Under the pieces are notes generated by a model. The model made no database searches and was not told where the DNA came from. It saw only the letters and a program-made list of their open reading frames with translations. Of a stretch of 64,000 nt of DNA, positions 23,065 to 34,265 are shown in pieces (positions within the stretch are counted from its first letter, which is position 1; every line of letters begins with the position of its first letter). Source of the DNA: Paragonimus westermani (lineage: Eukaryota > Platyhelminthes > Trematoda > Plagiorchiida > Troglotrematidae); contig QNGE01000105.1 of the NCBI GenBank assembly GCA_008508345.1, positions 292,313 to 356,312 on the forward strand. Direction: 5' to 3'. Position numbers and translations under genes: made by a program.

Positions 23065-24690
23065 TAATTGCATAGTCATGTATGAAATTCCAGACGAATT
23101 GAATTTGAAGCTTAAAGTGTTGAGATGTAATAAAGCCCCAGGCTTGGACCTTCTTTCTCCAGCTATTTTCAAAGTTGGTGATGAGAGATTGTTGTTCGAA
23201 GCGACCACAGTCCTTCGTTCTATAAACGAGGCGCCTCATGACTGGTGCTTACCAACAGACAATCCCCTTACCGAAAAGGATACTAGGGCATCGTGTAACA
23301 ACCACATTCAAAATGCCCACCAGTTACGTAACGCGTCGACTTCAGAAACTCAGGCAGAGTCGAGTAGAATAGGTGGATTTTCGGTCCGGTCGCGGGTATG
23401 TGGATCACATTCTGACCTAGCGACAGATAACAGTCGTGGTATTTTGAACCCAAGGACTGCGTTTGACTTGGCTACCCGGCAAGACCTCTGGGGATGCATT
23501 AGTTGCGGAGGAGTCTCAGTGATGTATGTTAATTCGTTGAGATCGCTGTATGCGCGCTTCGGGTGCAGAATGAACACTCTGATTGACGTTCGATTGGGAT
23601 GTCTGATTCTCTCCTTCCTTTTCAACCATGTAATGAGAAGGAGCACTCGGAGGTTCCGAGAACCTCGGAGTGGAGCTTCTACCAGGTAGTAAGCTGACTG
23701 ATATTGAGTATGCGGACGACAGCGCTTTACGCAGTTCTTTTGCAGACAGCGTGTAGACTATGCCGAACAGAGTACATGATACAGCTGGTCCGCGTGGTAC
23801 GCACTTTGCACCTTCAAAAGCAATAAAGTATTATTACAAGATTAGATTAGCATTAAGCATTTCTCCGCTACTGCTGGCGGGCCACCCAAGGCTGTCGACC
23901 ACTTCACCTAACTGAGTGCTATCATCTCATCAGCTTGTGGACTTGTTCAGAACGTGTCTACGAGGATAGCGGGAGCGCGTAAAGTATTCGCGATTCTTTG
24001 CCACTTACGGCATCACAAAGATGTGCACTTGTCGACCGAAGGCAGGGGTTACGATGCCTATGCGCGTATAGTTTCGCCCCCATGGGTCAAGAACTTGATC
24101 CATTCGTGTGAAAGAAGCATATAGAATCTCGGAGTTCGACTACCGCTGTTCCCACCAGCTAGCTTGTGTCAAACGGACTGACGTTGTAAACAACGCAACA
24201 GTTTGTCGGTGAGTATTTGGGAAATGTGCAAGTTCAAGACCGATAACCGAGATAATGAAAATGCATCGGCTTCGCTGGCTGGGTCGCGTATCCTGTATGC
24301 CGACTGAACGCTCGCCGCACCACGCATTTTTCAGTTTGGCTGCTGGTGATTGGAAAAGACCGCAAGGCGGTCAGCCGATGACGCAGTCATGGGCTATGAA
24401 AGCCTAAGTTGTCCCGCTGAGCAAGGTCAGTTGTTGAGTTCGTGACCACTTCCACACTGCAGCTTGGAATCACCTTCAGACATGGTGGTGTGTCGCAGTA
24501 CATTACAAGCCCGTACTCACAAAGATGTTGGGACTTCTTTTTCACGAGGCTCTATTGTTTATCGTTTCTTCTTACATTTGTGCTTATTTACTACTTCGCT
24601 ACTCTGTGAACCGCTGTCAGAACCAACGACAACCCAAGCAATGGTACCCACGAGTACGGTCCAAAGCTGAAACGACGACGATGATGGCAT
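23065..24690 (+). mobile_element. LINE (CR1/RTE-like) RT to 3' end, degenerate
   Basis: Seen: LKVLRCNKAPGLDLLSPAIF (about 23,108-23,170) is RT block 1. TRASCNNHIQNAHQL and VRSRVCGSHSDL match the RASCNNHRGISL and RPGRGCVDQIFTL region. TAFDLATRQDLWGCIS (about 23,457-23,510) corresponds to AAFDSVDRQALWDCLS but the catalytic Asp position is changed. YVNSLRSLYARFG, VRLGCLILSFLFN (usually VRQGCP) follow, then after a frameshift LTDIEYADDSALRS with YADD intact at 23,709-23,720, KVLLQD, VFAILCHLRHHKDVHLS (about 23,980), MHRLRWLGRVSCMPTERSPH (24,258-24,320) and GGQPMTQSWAMKA. Tail-like ACGACGATGATGG lies at about 24,674-24,686. Many frameshifts show an old dead copy spanning most of the RT. Confidence 0.85.
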
Positions 24691-27235
24691 GTCAATAATT
24701 CGTTTACTCTCCATGATCGCTAAGGCAACAGACATGTCAAGAATTGATTTATGAAATGAGTACTTTTTAGCTTTGATTACCCTCAACTAGGGGATATACA
24801 CCACTTCGAGTGTAACTAGCAATGCCTGTTTTGCGAACACGATAAGCTCTTATCACGGGCGTTCTCATCAGTGTATGAAGTACAATCTTTCTCCATGAAA
24901 TTATGGTGAATCCGCGAGACCTGAACGTTCGTTTCAAGCCAGGTTTGTCTGTGAAGCGGTGCGTTTAGCACGAGACACATTTGTGTCCAAAGTGGATTCA
25001 GATCAACGGACGAAAGGAAACTCACACGTCGCGTTCACTAGGCACTGCTTATCAAGATGTACCCCATTGTTCATTAGAACGAGACAGGCGATCGACAGTG
25101 GTGCTGTTCACCCCCTTCCTTGTGGACAACCATTTTAACCACAAGGTGTGTCCTAACCGTTAAACTTCGGATCAGTAACATCAGGAACTTAGCATGTACG
25201 TCGGCACCGCGTGAAGTTGGGATGTAATGCGTCATACAAGATGCACCAGGCCAACCAGACGCAACGCTAACATTGCCTAGTATATTGAGTCAACAGTTCG
25301 GCAGAGATGGTTGGCGGCTAGAAAATAAGAAACGGCGATGCAGCCTAACTGTCGTTCTATTTCTGGAAGATCAATGTGTGGAAATTTTGTCATCTTGTCT
25401 CATCTCTTGTCAACATTGGCTGGTTATTACTGCATAGGGCACCTCAACCCATATTATGTAAAAATAGGTGGTAAACAGTGAATATAAAGGAATGTACGTA
25501 GGTGAATCGTTGGGCGGCCAAGTATTGGAATTTAATTTTCAGTGCACAAACGAACATCTATTGAAGACTAGACGACATATTTCAACTCTGATGGAATTAA
25601 ACGGAATAGTGAAACGAATGCCTAGTTCGCAATCAGGTTGCATTCAAATTAAGGCCAAAATGTGTACACAAACGGAGAATGAAGGTAATTGATGAGACAG
25701 CGAGCATTTGCTTGTTGAAATCGCGTCTATCCTCTCTACCGTCTTTATAAAAATTCGAACGCTCCGCTACAAATTAGTCTACGTACACGTCTCTACCAAC
25801 GATGGTCAGTCCTTGCTAAACAGCGACTGCCACATCGCCCGCACGCATGACTCAAAACTGATCAGATATGCGTGATAAACTCTAAAACAGCGTGGGTTAT
25901 GGTATTCAACTGTTGTCCGCTTCCGAAAGCCCCCACCTGTGCACAGTTGCTCATGTAGGATGGGAACACTAGCTAAAAAAATGAGGCTGTCAAACAACGC
26001 ATCATCAAAGCGATCTGGACATCCCCGTATCTCACACGATATCTCAATACTGATTTTGTTGGCTCGAGCACGTTGCTTGTGCGGAAAAATGGTAGCGCGA
26101 ACAGATTGGAATGATGGAACTGACTGGAGTGGTTAAAGCTTAGCGAGAACCTTTGTTTCAGTAAACGCAACCTAGCCGATACCGAGTAATGTGGCTAGTT
26201 TGGCCGTATTCTGCTGTCATCTGTGTTAGTAGCGTTTGGCGAGTGACGAAAATGTGAAGGTAATCCTAAGCATAAACTGCACATCAATCGATTCAAGAGA
26301 TGGATCTGATGCTGACAGGTAAGGTGGAGTTGATATGACCATATGGTCAGAGAAGAACAGTCGAAATTCATTGATCAATGGGCGACCTACTTCAATCAAT
26401 GCAAACGCAGCACGACATTGAACATGCATGCTAATTAAAGAATAACAGCAGTGTTACGAAGAGCTAATCACATTTTCGAGAGTGTCACGGATTGGACTCA
26501 AACTTTTTCTAGTAAACGAGTATTCGTCAAGTGCAGTGTGAACAAACACTGTGCAGAGATAGGTTTGTAAGCAGTAATAGTTTATCTGCAACTTGCGTAC
26601 CCAGAGATACAGGCAACTGTGAGCAGTACGAAGTAACGAAGTCTAATAGGGCCACATACGTGAACGGACGTCGCATCGAGCAATATGCGCGGATATTCTA
26701 TGGTTTTTGTGATGTGCAACGCTAAAGGTAAAAAATTTGTTTGTATTCCGTAGGCGAAGGTCATTCGGTCTGGATTAATAATAACCAAGCGCAGAACAAA
26801 AAGTAACTTCACGCAAGGCGAGCGCAGCCTGAAATCTAGACGTCCAAGACCGATCAAAGACTTATTCGGCATGAGAAAAGACTGGTTCACATCGAACATC
26901 TGGCTTAACGTGCATGTGTATTCAAAGGCTGTTGCCAATGCTATTGAGTGGGTTTGACTACAGTTTACAGGTAGGCGTACAGGTGACCAATTACCTTCAG
27001 ATTTTCTCGTCAACGGTATTCAATAAGATGACCCAGTATCATCCTACCTCGCTATGCTTGACATAGAGGCGGCATTGGTACCATTCAAAGCTGTGAGAGC
27101 ACACAGGTTGGCCATATTAGTTCGTGGATATGGACTGTGCTTCACGTCCCAAAAATTGCCAGAGGCACGTACTTAAGTCTACTCATGGTGGTGGCATATT
27201 AGATCATGGCAACTGTTGGTGAAAGCGTGATTGGC
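24691..27235. other. No supported gene
   Basis: No motif recognised. The longest frame is a 143-codon minus-strand frame at 26,582-27,013 with a hydrophobic middle (VKLLFVLRLVII) and no recognised relative. Confidence 0.35.
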
Positions 27236-27239
27236 GGGC

Positions 27240-27440
27240 ATGATTCGAAGGTCAGAACTGAGTGTCTCAACCTTTGTTACTTGCGACGACGGAAAGATAC
27301 GAGGCTCTCTACGAAGTCTGCTTGTCCATCATCTGTACGCTCCGTCCCTCTGTGTAACTGCAAAACTCGACCTTTACGAATGGAAAATGCTCACCGATTA
27401 ACCGTCTTTCGCAACTCTCGCTTCAGACGGAAGAACCCAA
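27240..27440 (+). mobile_element. Short LINE RT C-terminal fragment
   Basis: Seen: LCYLRRRKDTRLSTK then SVRSVPLCNCKTRPLRMENA and HRLTVF within the plus frame starting at 27,206. This parallels the NLRHLWRRRDIRLSTKGRVY...SVLLYGCETWPLRVEDVRRLLVF segment of flatworm LINEs. It is only about 60 residues and clearly decayed. Flanks are not recognised. Confidence 0.6.
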
Positions 27441-30100
27441 CAGATAACAAATATGAACACCTCCAAAGACAACATAATCGCGAGTCTTCGAGTACGCCAC
27501 CTTTGACATGAAATTCGTGCATCACTTTGCCACTTGACTCGCTGTAAAACGCGAAACAGTGACCAGCTAATGACTCAGTACTGAAACATGGAATAACCGA
27601 CATTGATGCTTGCTCCCGCCGACTCAGTGCGTCTTACTCAAGGTTTCTAAACAAATACGGTCGTAGATGTTGTCGGATATGGTCCAGAAGCGTTATTAGA
27701 ATTGCACGTGTGGAGGATTTTTAGGTACAGTGGTTCGTTTACCCCTACTCATCCCATCGTGTGACGCCAGGCTTATTTCTGCACTAGGTTTTTCGTTGAA
27801 TATGCACAGTACATGTTGATTAATGGTGTACCTGATGGTGCGCGTTTACGAAAATGTTAATCCAAAGTACCCCGAGACCCTGTCAAGGGCTCAATCACGT
27901 TTCGCGTGGTCGCTAAATCACTCACTATCTGGAACGTACACGTACAAATATAAACCTCAAAGTACACAGCGGCAGATTATGAATTTGCCAGTACTTATCC
28001 ATCGATTTTGTCGATCATAATGTCATGATCAGGCGCTACTTCGTACTGGCTATCCCATGATTCATTCAACGAATCTCTATCCTCAGAACCGCTTGTACGT
28101 ATCGACTGGACCACACCAGTCCAGCTGGCCGTTGTCATGGTAACCGACAAGCAACAGATACGCATGAGACATGAATCAGACATCCGCTCCTCTTCATCGT
28201 CTTCAAAATGAAACCAAACGGCCCAGCCGAGGCTATGCAGAACTGGGTAGGGCGGGACAGGGCACGAACCGTAATAACCATAGCTAAAACAATTGGGTGG
28301 ATATGACAGGAAAACTCCACGGGAAAACGAGCGTGCAATACGGAGTACGAAACGCGGTAAACCAGTTGCGAGATCCCGGTTAACTTGGAATGCTTAGCGA
28401 AAGCGTTATTGCATGCAAACACAGCAGTCCATGAATCTATTGGATCAGGATAATAGTTGATGCGGCAGAAAAGGACACCAGTAGAACGATAGTGGAGGCA
28501 ACAAACAGACTGGTTTTCTGGAGTAAAAGCGCTTTCGAAAAGAAGCATGTCCTGGAAACCAGGCCGGATCACATTTTGATCACTAACGTGTAATCCAGCA
28601 ACGACATTAGCAGTAACCACAGCTGTAGTATGTTCGACTCTCTATTGGACAAAAAGTGGATGGGACCACCCTTCCTCACTCGGCTGACGTGGGCCAGTCA
28701 CGCAGAGTAACCAACAAAAGTGATGAGCAGATGATCCTTATTCTCGATTCGTTACATGGCTGCATGTGTCATCTTGCTCGCGGTTGCTTAGCTCGACTTC
28801 ATCGAACGCTAATGACGGCTTAATCTATTGACAGCAGTGCTTCCGCTGGCGTAGATTCATGCCGAATCGGGCTACTGTTGATACAGTGCTGAACACACAC
28901 GTGTTTGCATTTTTTTATAAGTCTCACCATGAATTCGTTTTATCTGCTGCGATCCCTTTGGCAACGCCAATGTCAGATACGAAGGAGTTTGCAGTTCCAA
29001 AACCCCGCGGAATCACTAGGTCACGTTGATTATGTAGGACAGGCTGTCAACATTTTGAGAGAGTTAAAAAGTATGTACAAAGTCGATAACCGAATGAATC
29101 ACCAGTAATCAGAACGCAAGCGGTACGTGCCGAGAAGCATAAACGTGCAACAAATCCACAGCCAGAGCAGTGTTGGTCAGAGTTATAAATGGAGTGGTCC
29201 ACAACGCTCAATCAGTATAGATCGGTAGCAAAGTTCACTGCCTTAGTTCAAACTGACTGAACGTCTACTTACGTGTACGGGTAGAATAACCACACCCAAA
29301 GTGAACAAATAAACTAGTCGTCAGCGTCTTGTTGGTTTAGTTGATATGGACCACATAGTCCCCCCCCAACCCCACAAGTGACCCACAACAGCTGGCTGGG
29401 CTCATCGAAATTTGGCCCGTCAAAGGCACACTGATCGGCAGGTGAAAACATCTCCCGACGGAGTGAAGCATGTGAGGCGGACTGATGAGATGAATTTACC
29501 TTAGGGAATCCAGTAGAAAAACACCCCCGTGAAAGCACTGGGATGGACGACTCAATGATGTTTGTTTTTGTTTCGGTTCGACCGACTGAAATAAGACGGC
29601 TGGGTGTTCGCGGTCACATCGGCAATGGTTCGAGCCACAAGAGTATTGTTCTGCAAGAAGGTTAACCACGAAAGTTTCTTCCGACAGTCACCAGATGATT
29701 TAAGGCGACAATTCTCTAGTCAACTAGAGCAAGACGGATATCATGGCTGTTCACGCGGTGTTGCTGGGAATGTCTAGGGCAGCATGAAAATCGACTAGAT
29801 GATATCCACCAAAGGTCGCGTGTGCAAGTAGAACAACCGGGAAATGAACACCTTCAAATTAGACAAACTGTCTTCGTGACGATACCTTCAGCGACCCATA
29901 CGGTACGACAATAATGCATTCGTGAGCGCATGATTCACTCATTCACAACGGCCAGGCGCTTGATGAGAAAGTACGGCGGCTAGGGACGCCGATCAACGCA
30001 ACAATAAAGCGGGAAACTCTGGAACAGAAGTTTCCCGAAAAACACAAAGATTGATAAAATGATACAAGCCGGAAGAACCGGAAGTGGTATGATTACAGTC
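27441..30100. other. No supported gene
   Basis: A 161-codon minus-strand frame at 28,135-28,620 is the longest here; it is rich in Cys and hydrophobic residues but matches nothing I know. No splice sites or promoter tie it to a gene. The remaining sequence shows no structure. Confidence 0.35.
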
Positions 30101-30104
30101 ACGC

Positions 30105-31520
30105 CATTTGGTTACGGTACACCGCCATCTTGGATAACGTTTCTAATAAGCGATTTGAGTGATCACGAGGACCCCAGCCAGGGAGGTGACACCAAACGAC
30201 TTCACTCAGTGAGCTAGTCAGTATTCACATGTAGTGACCACGTTGTTGCTTAATCACCACGCGGTTCTACCCAACTGTTGGTCGTCTCAGTATACAAAGC
30301 CTGGTACGGCAAACGCCCGGCTGTGTAGAGTACGTGACCCAACCATCGCAGGCTGTGCAACGCGATTAATCGACCAACTAGTCGCGCATCCCGGACGTTC
30401 GGGAATGAGCGCCGGCGAAGGGCCGTGATACTCACGCGATCAGTCGACTTGATGCGGGTTAACCGGTGGAGACGACGATAGTCAAACACAGCAAGTCTAC
30501 TGACATCTACCTCACGAACAGGCTACGTTTCCAAAACACAGAGCAAAACGGAACGCACACAAAAATTGTGTACCCTTCCCTCCAATGACAACCGGACGTC
30601 TGTTCGAAGCCACAGATGACGCAGGTTGACAAAGACAACTTGTACCTTTGCTATCATCGTCGACACCTCGTCAGCAATGCTACAGCATAAGATAATGCCA
30701 CCTGTGTGTGAAACTGTTGGTAGTTTCAGGCGGATTGCCTGGAATAGAAAAGGTAGGAGTCTGAACACCCCAGTTCTGAGGCAGCACTCTGCGCTTTGAA
30801 GGTGCGAAGCAGATCCCACATAAACCAGCCGGGTCAATGACATTGCTAAGCATGGTCTGCACGTCTTCCGCAGAGGCGTTAAGTAAGAGAATACAATCCA
30901 CATAATCCATGTCAACCAAGCTAGCACCAGGCTCACTGGATTCCACAAGCGTATCATACAAAATGCTATCCATAACAAAGTTAAACAGGAAAGGGGAGAC
31001 CGGGCATCCTTGACGAAACCACTAGATATGATGAGCCCCGAGACAGTTGTCCATAAACCCTCACACTACTTGCATAGTGAGCATACAGTGATTGCAATAG
31101 ACTCACGTATTTCCTCGGTACTCTCTTGCGAAGAAGGCAGCTTCAGATAATCCTACGAGCAACCGATTCGAAAGCAGGTTTTAGGTATCAAAAGACCACG
31201 ACCGTCGGCTCTCTATAAGAGTATCGATGCTCCAAGATGGTTCGCAAGGTAAAAATGTGACCAACGCACCTATGGCCGAACTGAAATTCTGCCTACTCCT
31301 TACGTATCTGAATTTCTCTGGGCTTAGTGAGCCGATGTAATATAAGGCCAGTGAGAAATCTGAACGCAACAGATACTAAACTGATGCCTATGTAGTTTTC
31401 ACATAGAATTCGGGCTCCTTTTTTGAAAACGAGAATTATTATTGGTAAGCACCACCTAGCTCTATTCCAAAACCGAGAAGTTGTCCATACAACCTGAAGA
31501 TGTGCTGTCCGGGAGATCTG
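30105..31520 (-). mobile_element. LINE (CR1/RTE-like) reverse transcriptase, minus strand, degenerate
   Basis: Seen on the minus strand from high to low coordinates: VFKKGARILCENYIGISLVS (about 31,440-31,380), FQFGHRCVGHIFTLRTILEH with RYSYREPTVVVF, LVDMDYVDCILLL (YADD changed to YVDC at 30,893-30,904), SKRRVLPQNWGV, VVFVNLRHLWLRTDVRLSLE and GRVHNFCVRSVLL (about 30,640-30,550), SLRWLGHVLYTAGRLP (about 30,345), LPGWGPRDHSNRLLETLSKM (about 30,175-30,115). These cover RT blocks 2 to the C terminus. The altered catalytic box and many frameshifts make it inactive. It is the only large minus-strand LINE here. Upstream of 31,520 the similarity is lost. Confidence 0.85.
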
Positions 31521-31834
31521 TTGGTCATTTCAACTCCGATACGAAAGGCTGTGATTAGACGACTTGCACAAAGGTCGCTTGGGCGTAGAGAAAGTGAAAT
31601 TGACTCAGCGGATGTTGGTGGCCAGAGATAAATTCGGATATCAAAAGCATCACAAACAACTGCGATTCCAGTCTCCACAAAATGAAAACGGAGCCGAACA
31701 ACTGGACAGCTTGGCCATATACACACCCAAGACGGAAACTTGGGCATGCAGATTATTGTGGACAACTTCTTGGTAACTGTAACATATTGAATTGGTCGAT
31801 TCGTACTCATAGTGGCCGGAAGTATTCAGCACGA

Positions 31835-32480
31835 TTCCACTTTCTACTTTATTTAACATACAAGCGCTTGGTAAATGTTTTAGTTGAGAATACCACAGGT
31901 CTTGGTGACAGACAACGGATTAAGGTCTTGTTCCGCGAAATGAAAGGCAGTAGCACGTGTCGCCATGTAAGAACGGCGCTTCGGCATCCATGCTTCAATG
32001 GCGCTGCAAAGCAGTGTGTGGAAACGCTTGAAATTGTCGTGAAACATGCTCATTCGAGAACAGTTACTGCATCAGATGTGTTTCTCGATAACTGTCTCAG
32101 TACAGGAACTCAACCCACTGCACAGGAAAGGAGGGCCCAGTGGTGATATTTAAATCCAGATGCCTGAGAGCGTCACTTAAACGGGTGGAATCAGCGGATG
32201 TGATATATTTCCGTGGAAACGATCTGCGACCGTTCAAAGGACTGGTCACTCGAAAACTAGGCAGTACAATGATAAAAATTACAGACTTGTAGAATGTCAC
32301 GGTTCACCGGAGAAACATGATCAAATTCTGTTCCGGAGTACTGAAGACAGAGCAGTAGACGAAACACGATTAGCAAACACGAATGTAGAGGATTCTCGAA
32401 GGGAGAAAGATTGTAGTAAGAACCTAATCGAGTCACTGCTTATGCAAACCCAAACTCAATAGACAATCTGGAAGTAGACC
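31835..32480 (+). mobile_element. Ty3/Gypsy integrase core and C-terminal domain (decayed)
   Basis: Seen: GLGDRQRIKVLFREM (about 31,898-31,945) aligns with the VTDNGTQFTSELFREF region but the catalytic Asp is displaced. CRHVRTALRHPCFNGAAKQC and VETLEIVVKHA (31,958-32,050) correspond to RHVRTAPYHPASNGAAERFVQTLK with Glu changed to Lys. A second frame has DVIYFRGNDLRPFKGLVTRK and LGSTMIKI (32,198-32,285), the C-terminal domain. It belongs to the K02A2.6-like type but a different lineage from the copies at 1 and 13 kb, since this one uses NGAAER in place of NGQAER. It is inactive. An LTR-like promoter follows downstream, as expected for the 3' LTR. Confidence 0.75.
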
Positions 32481-32499
32481 AGCCCAACGTTGTTTTAGG

Positions 32500-32800
32500 G
32501 TAAAACACCAGGAGTTAACAGTTTCAACGTTACATTTTTCGTTACTAAATAAGCTTTTGTTCTGTATTGGACCAATCAGACTACAGCTTGTGATGTTGCA
32601 TGTGCCACTGGTATCAGCCAGTGACAGACTCTGATTTCTTCAGTACCGATGTGAATTTATAAATCCGTGTTCCAGTTCCACGAATAGAAGCTGAAAACAA
32701 CCTGTCAGACATTGCTCCTTATTTCTCACAAGGGAGATTTAAATTCAAGCACGATTCAGAGGGTTATTCGAAGTAACTAATGTCAATGATTGGTCGTCAT
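32500..32800 (+). promoter_or_regulatory. Probable 3' LTR with CCAAT and TATA boxes
   Basis: CCAAT at 32,572-32,576 and TATAAA at 32,658-32,663 are spaced as in a Pol II promoter and follow the Gypsy integrase by a few hundred bases. That is the expected place for a 3' LTR. A second copy was not found, so the borders are unknown. Confidence 0.4.
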
Positions 32801-34015
32801 CTAAGAGTGGGATGACTACCGCGGAACAGCTTCCTTACATTTTTCCCTACCTTGACTAATTAACTGCCGAACTACCTCGAGTTCACTTCGACAGAATTAA
32901 TCCCTATGTTTTAACCTAATTCGGCTGCATTCCCTGGCAAGCCTGTTGGGCATTTTCAGACTCAAGTAAACTTTGAATACTCTCCAGCAGAAGTATTGGC
33001 TTACATTCCGCTTTAGCCATCAGGGCATTTTGACATGGTAGTTTATTTGCATTCTGTGCACCAAACTGACGTAATTCGCACAAAGTTGCTGAACCCATTG
33101 AGTCAAATCAAATTTGTGTACTACATATTTGTACTCTGAAGCCAAAACAACAGACAGTCTCGGTTGAAGTCTACATCTTTGTACTGACGTAGATGCTGAC
33201 GATGGAGAGAATGCGAAAGATGCTGGCAATTTGGAAACGAAACAGTGCTCCATTTTGAGTTCCAGCGAGAAAGAACAGGTGTGAATACGATCATCAAGGG
33301 CGGCTGATTGCAATTCGGAAGAGGCTAGAATTTGGTTCGCATGCAGTTAGTTCGCGAAGAACTGTTTACTACCATGTCGATTAGGATATGGAGTAACATG
33401 GCCCAGTAAAAATAGCCGTACACCTCATTGAAAGAACATCTGATAATGTCAAGAAGAGTACCACGGTGATTAAAGAAAGCTGTGGGAAATGAATCTACAC
33501 TGAATTTCATTTCCGAGCGCACATACTCAAATTGACTTATTGAAAGGCATACATTTATACCAAACCGGATGAACGGGAAGCAACTTCATTAAAGAGAGCT
33601 ACTTCCGAACGCTATTGAGTAGTACACATCAGTTAAGAATGCTATGGTGTGCGCTTCGCTAGTATTCAGGGTATACATGTTTATTAGGAAATAACAATCA
33701 ATGTAAAATAACCACTAATAAGTAGTGGTTGATCAAAATTGAACACCACTCACACTTACTAGCAGTTTTCACATTCAGATGGACGGTTCAACTAGCTCCC
33801 TTTAAAATGTAATGACAGACGAACTTCGCTCGTCAGAGCTTGTCGGGACTGTCTATTCTTGCCATGATCGACACGTTAACCCCGACAACAAACCTCATGG
33901 AAATTTCATATACAAACCATCAGTCATGAAAAAATTCATTCAGGCGGAAACCACAGGACACTGAAACTGCCCAACAATGTAGAGATTTTCAGGTTGACCA
34001 TCACTCGCATTTGAT
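32801..34015. other. No supported gene
   Basis: Nothing recognised apart from a possible diverged dispersed-repeat copy near 33,770-33,840. Overlapping minus-strand frames at 32,916-33,313 have no motif. Confidence 0.35.
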
Positions 34016-34019
34016 TGCA

Positions 34020-34265
34020 GCGTTCGCATTCAGATAGAATCTCCAGCCAGCCTCTTTCGAAAACAAGCACTAGACTCGAGTTTCGCTCTCANTTAACACG
34101 GTTGCCCCATGATTGGAATGGCCGGAGTTCAAATTCCGGCTGTGGCAAGCAAATGCGGCTTCGCGTTTAGACACGATAATTCGGTCCTGTGTAACGTGGG
34201 GCCAATGGTACAACAGTCAGTACGGTTGTCTCATGAGAACGTGGATTAAAGCTTAAATTCTGGTA
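34020..34265 (+). repeat. Composite of dispersed-repeat copy and two tRNA-derived SINE-like units
   Basis: GCGTTCGCATTCAGATAGA at 34,021 onward matches the repeat copy in the inverted-repeat arms (about 60,019). It is followed by ACACGGTTGCCCCATGA and GAGTTCAAATTCCGGCTGTG (34,097-34,146), where GTTCAAATTCC resembles a B box. A further copy, GGTACAACAGTCAGTACGGT (34,206-34,225) then ATTAAAGCTTAAATTCTGG, has A-box and B-box-like parts. The same CGGTTGCCTCATGA...GTTCAAGTTCC unit occurs in both arms (52,361-52,420 and 60,371-60,430). This looks like a tRNA-derived SINE family. The only ambiguous base of the window (N) is at 34,092. Confidence 0.5.

Noticed and set aside
28135..28620. 161-codon minus frame
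   Set aside because: Long but with atypical hydrophobic/Cys composition and no recognised motif; likely chance or decayed repeat.
34097..34146. Possible tRNA gene
   Set aside because: Only the B-box half is convincing and related copies occur beside other repeats, which fits a SINE.
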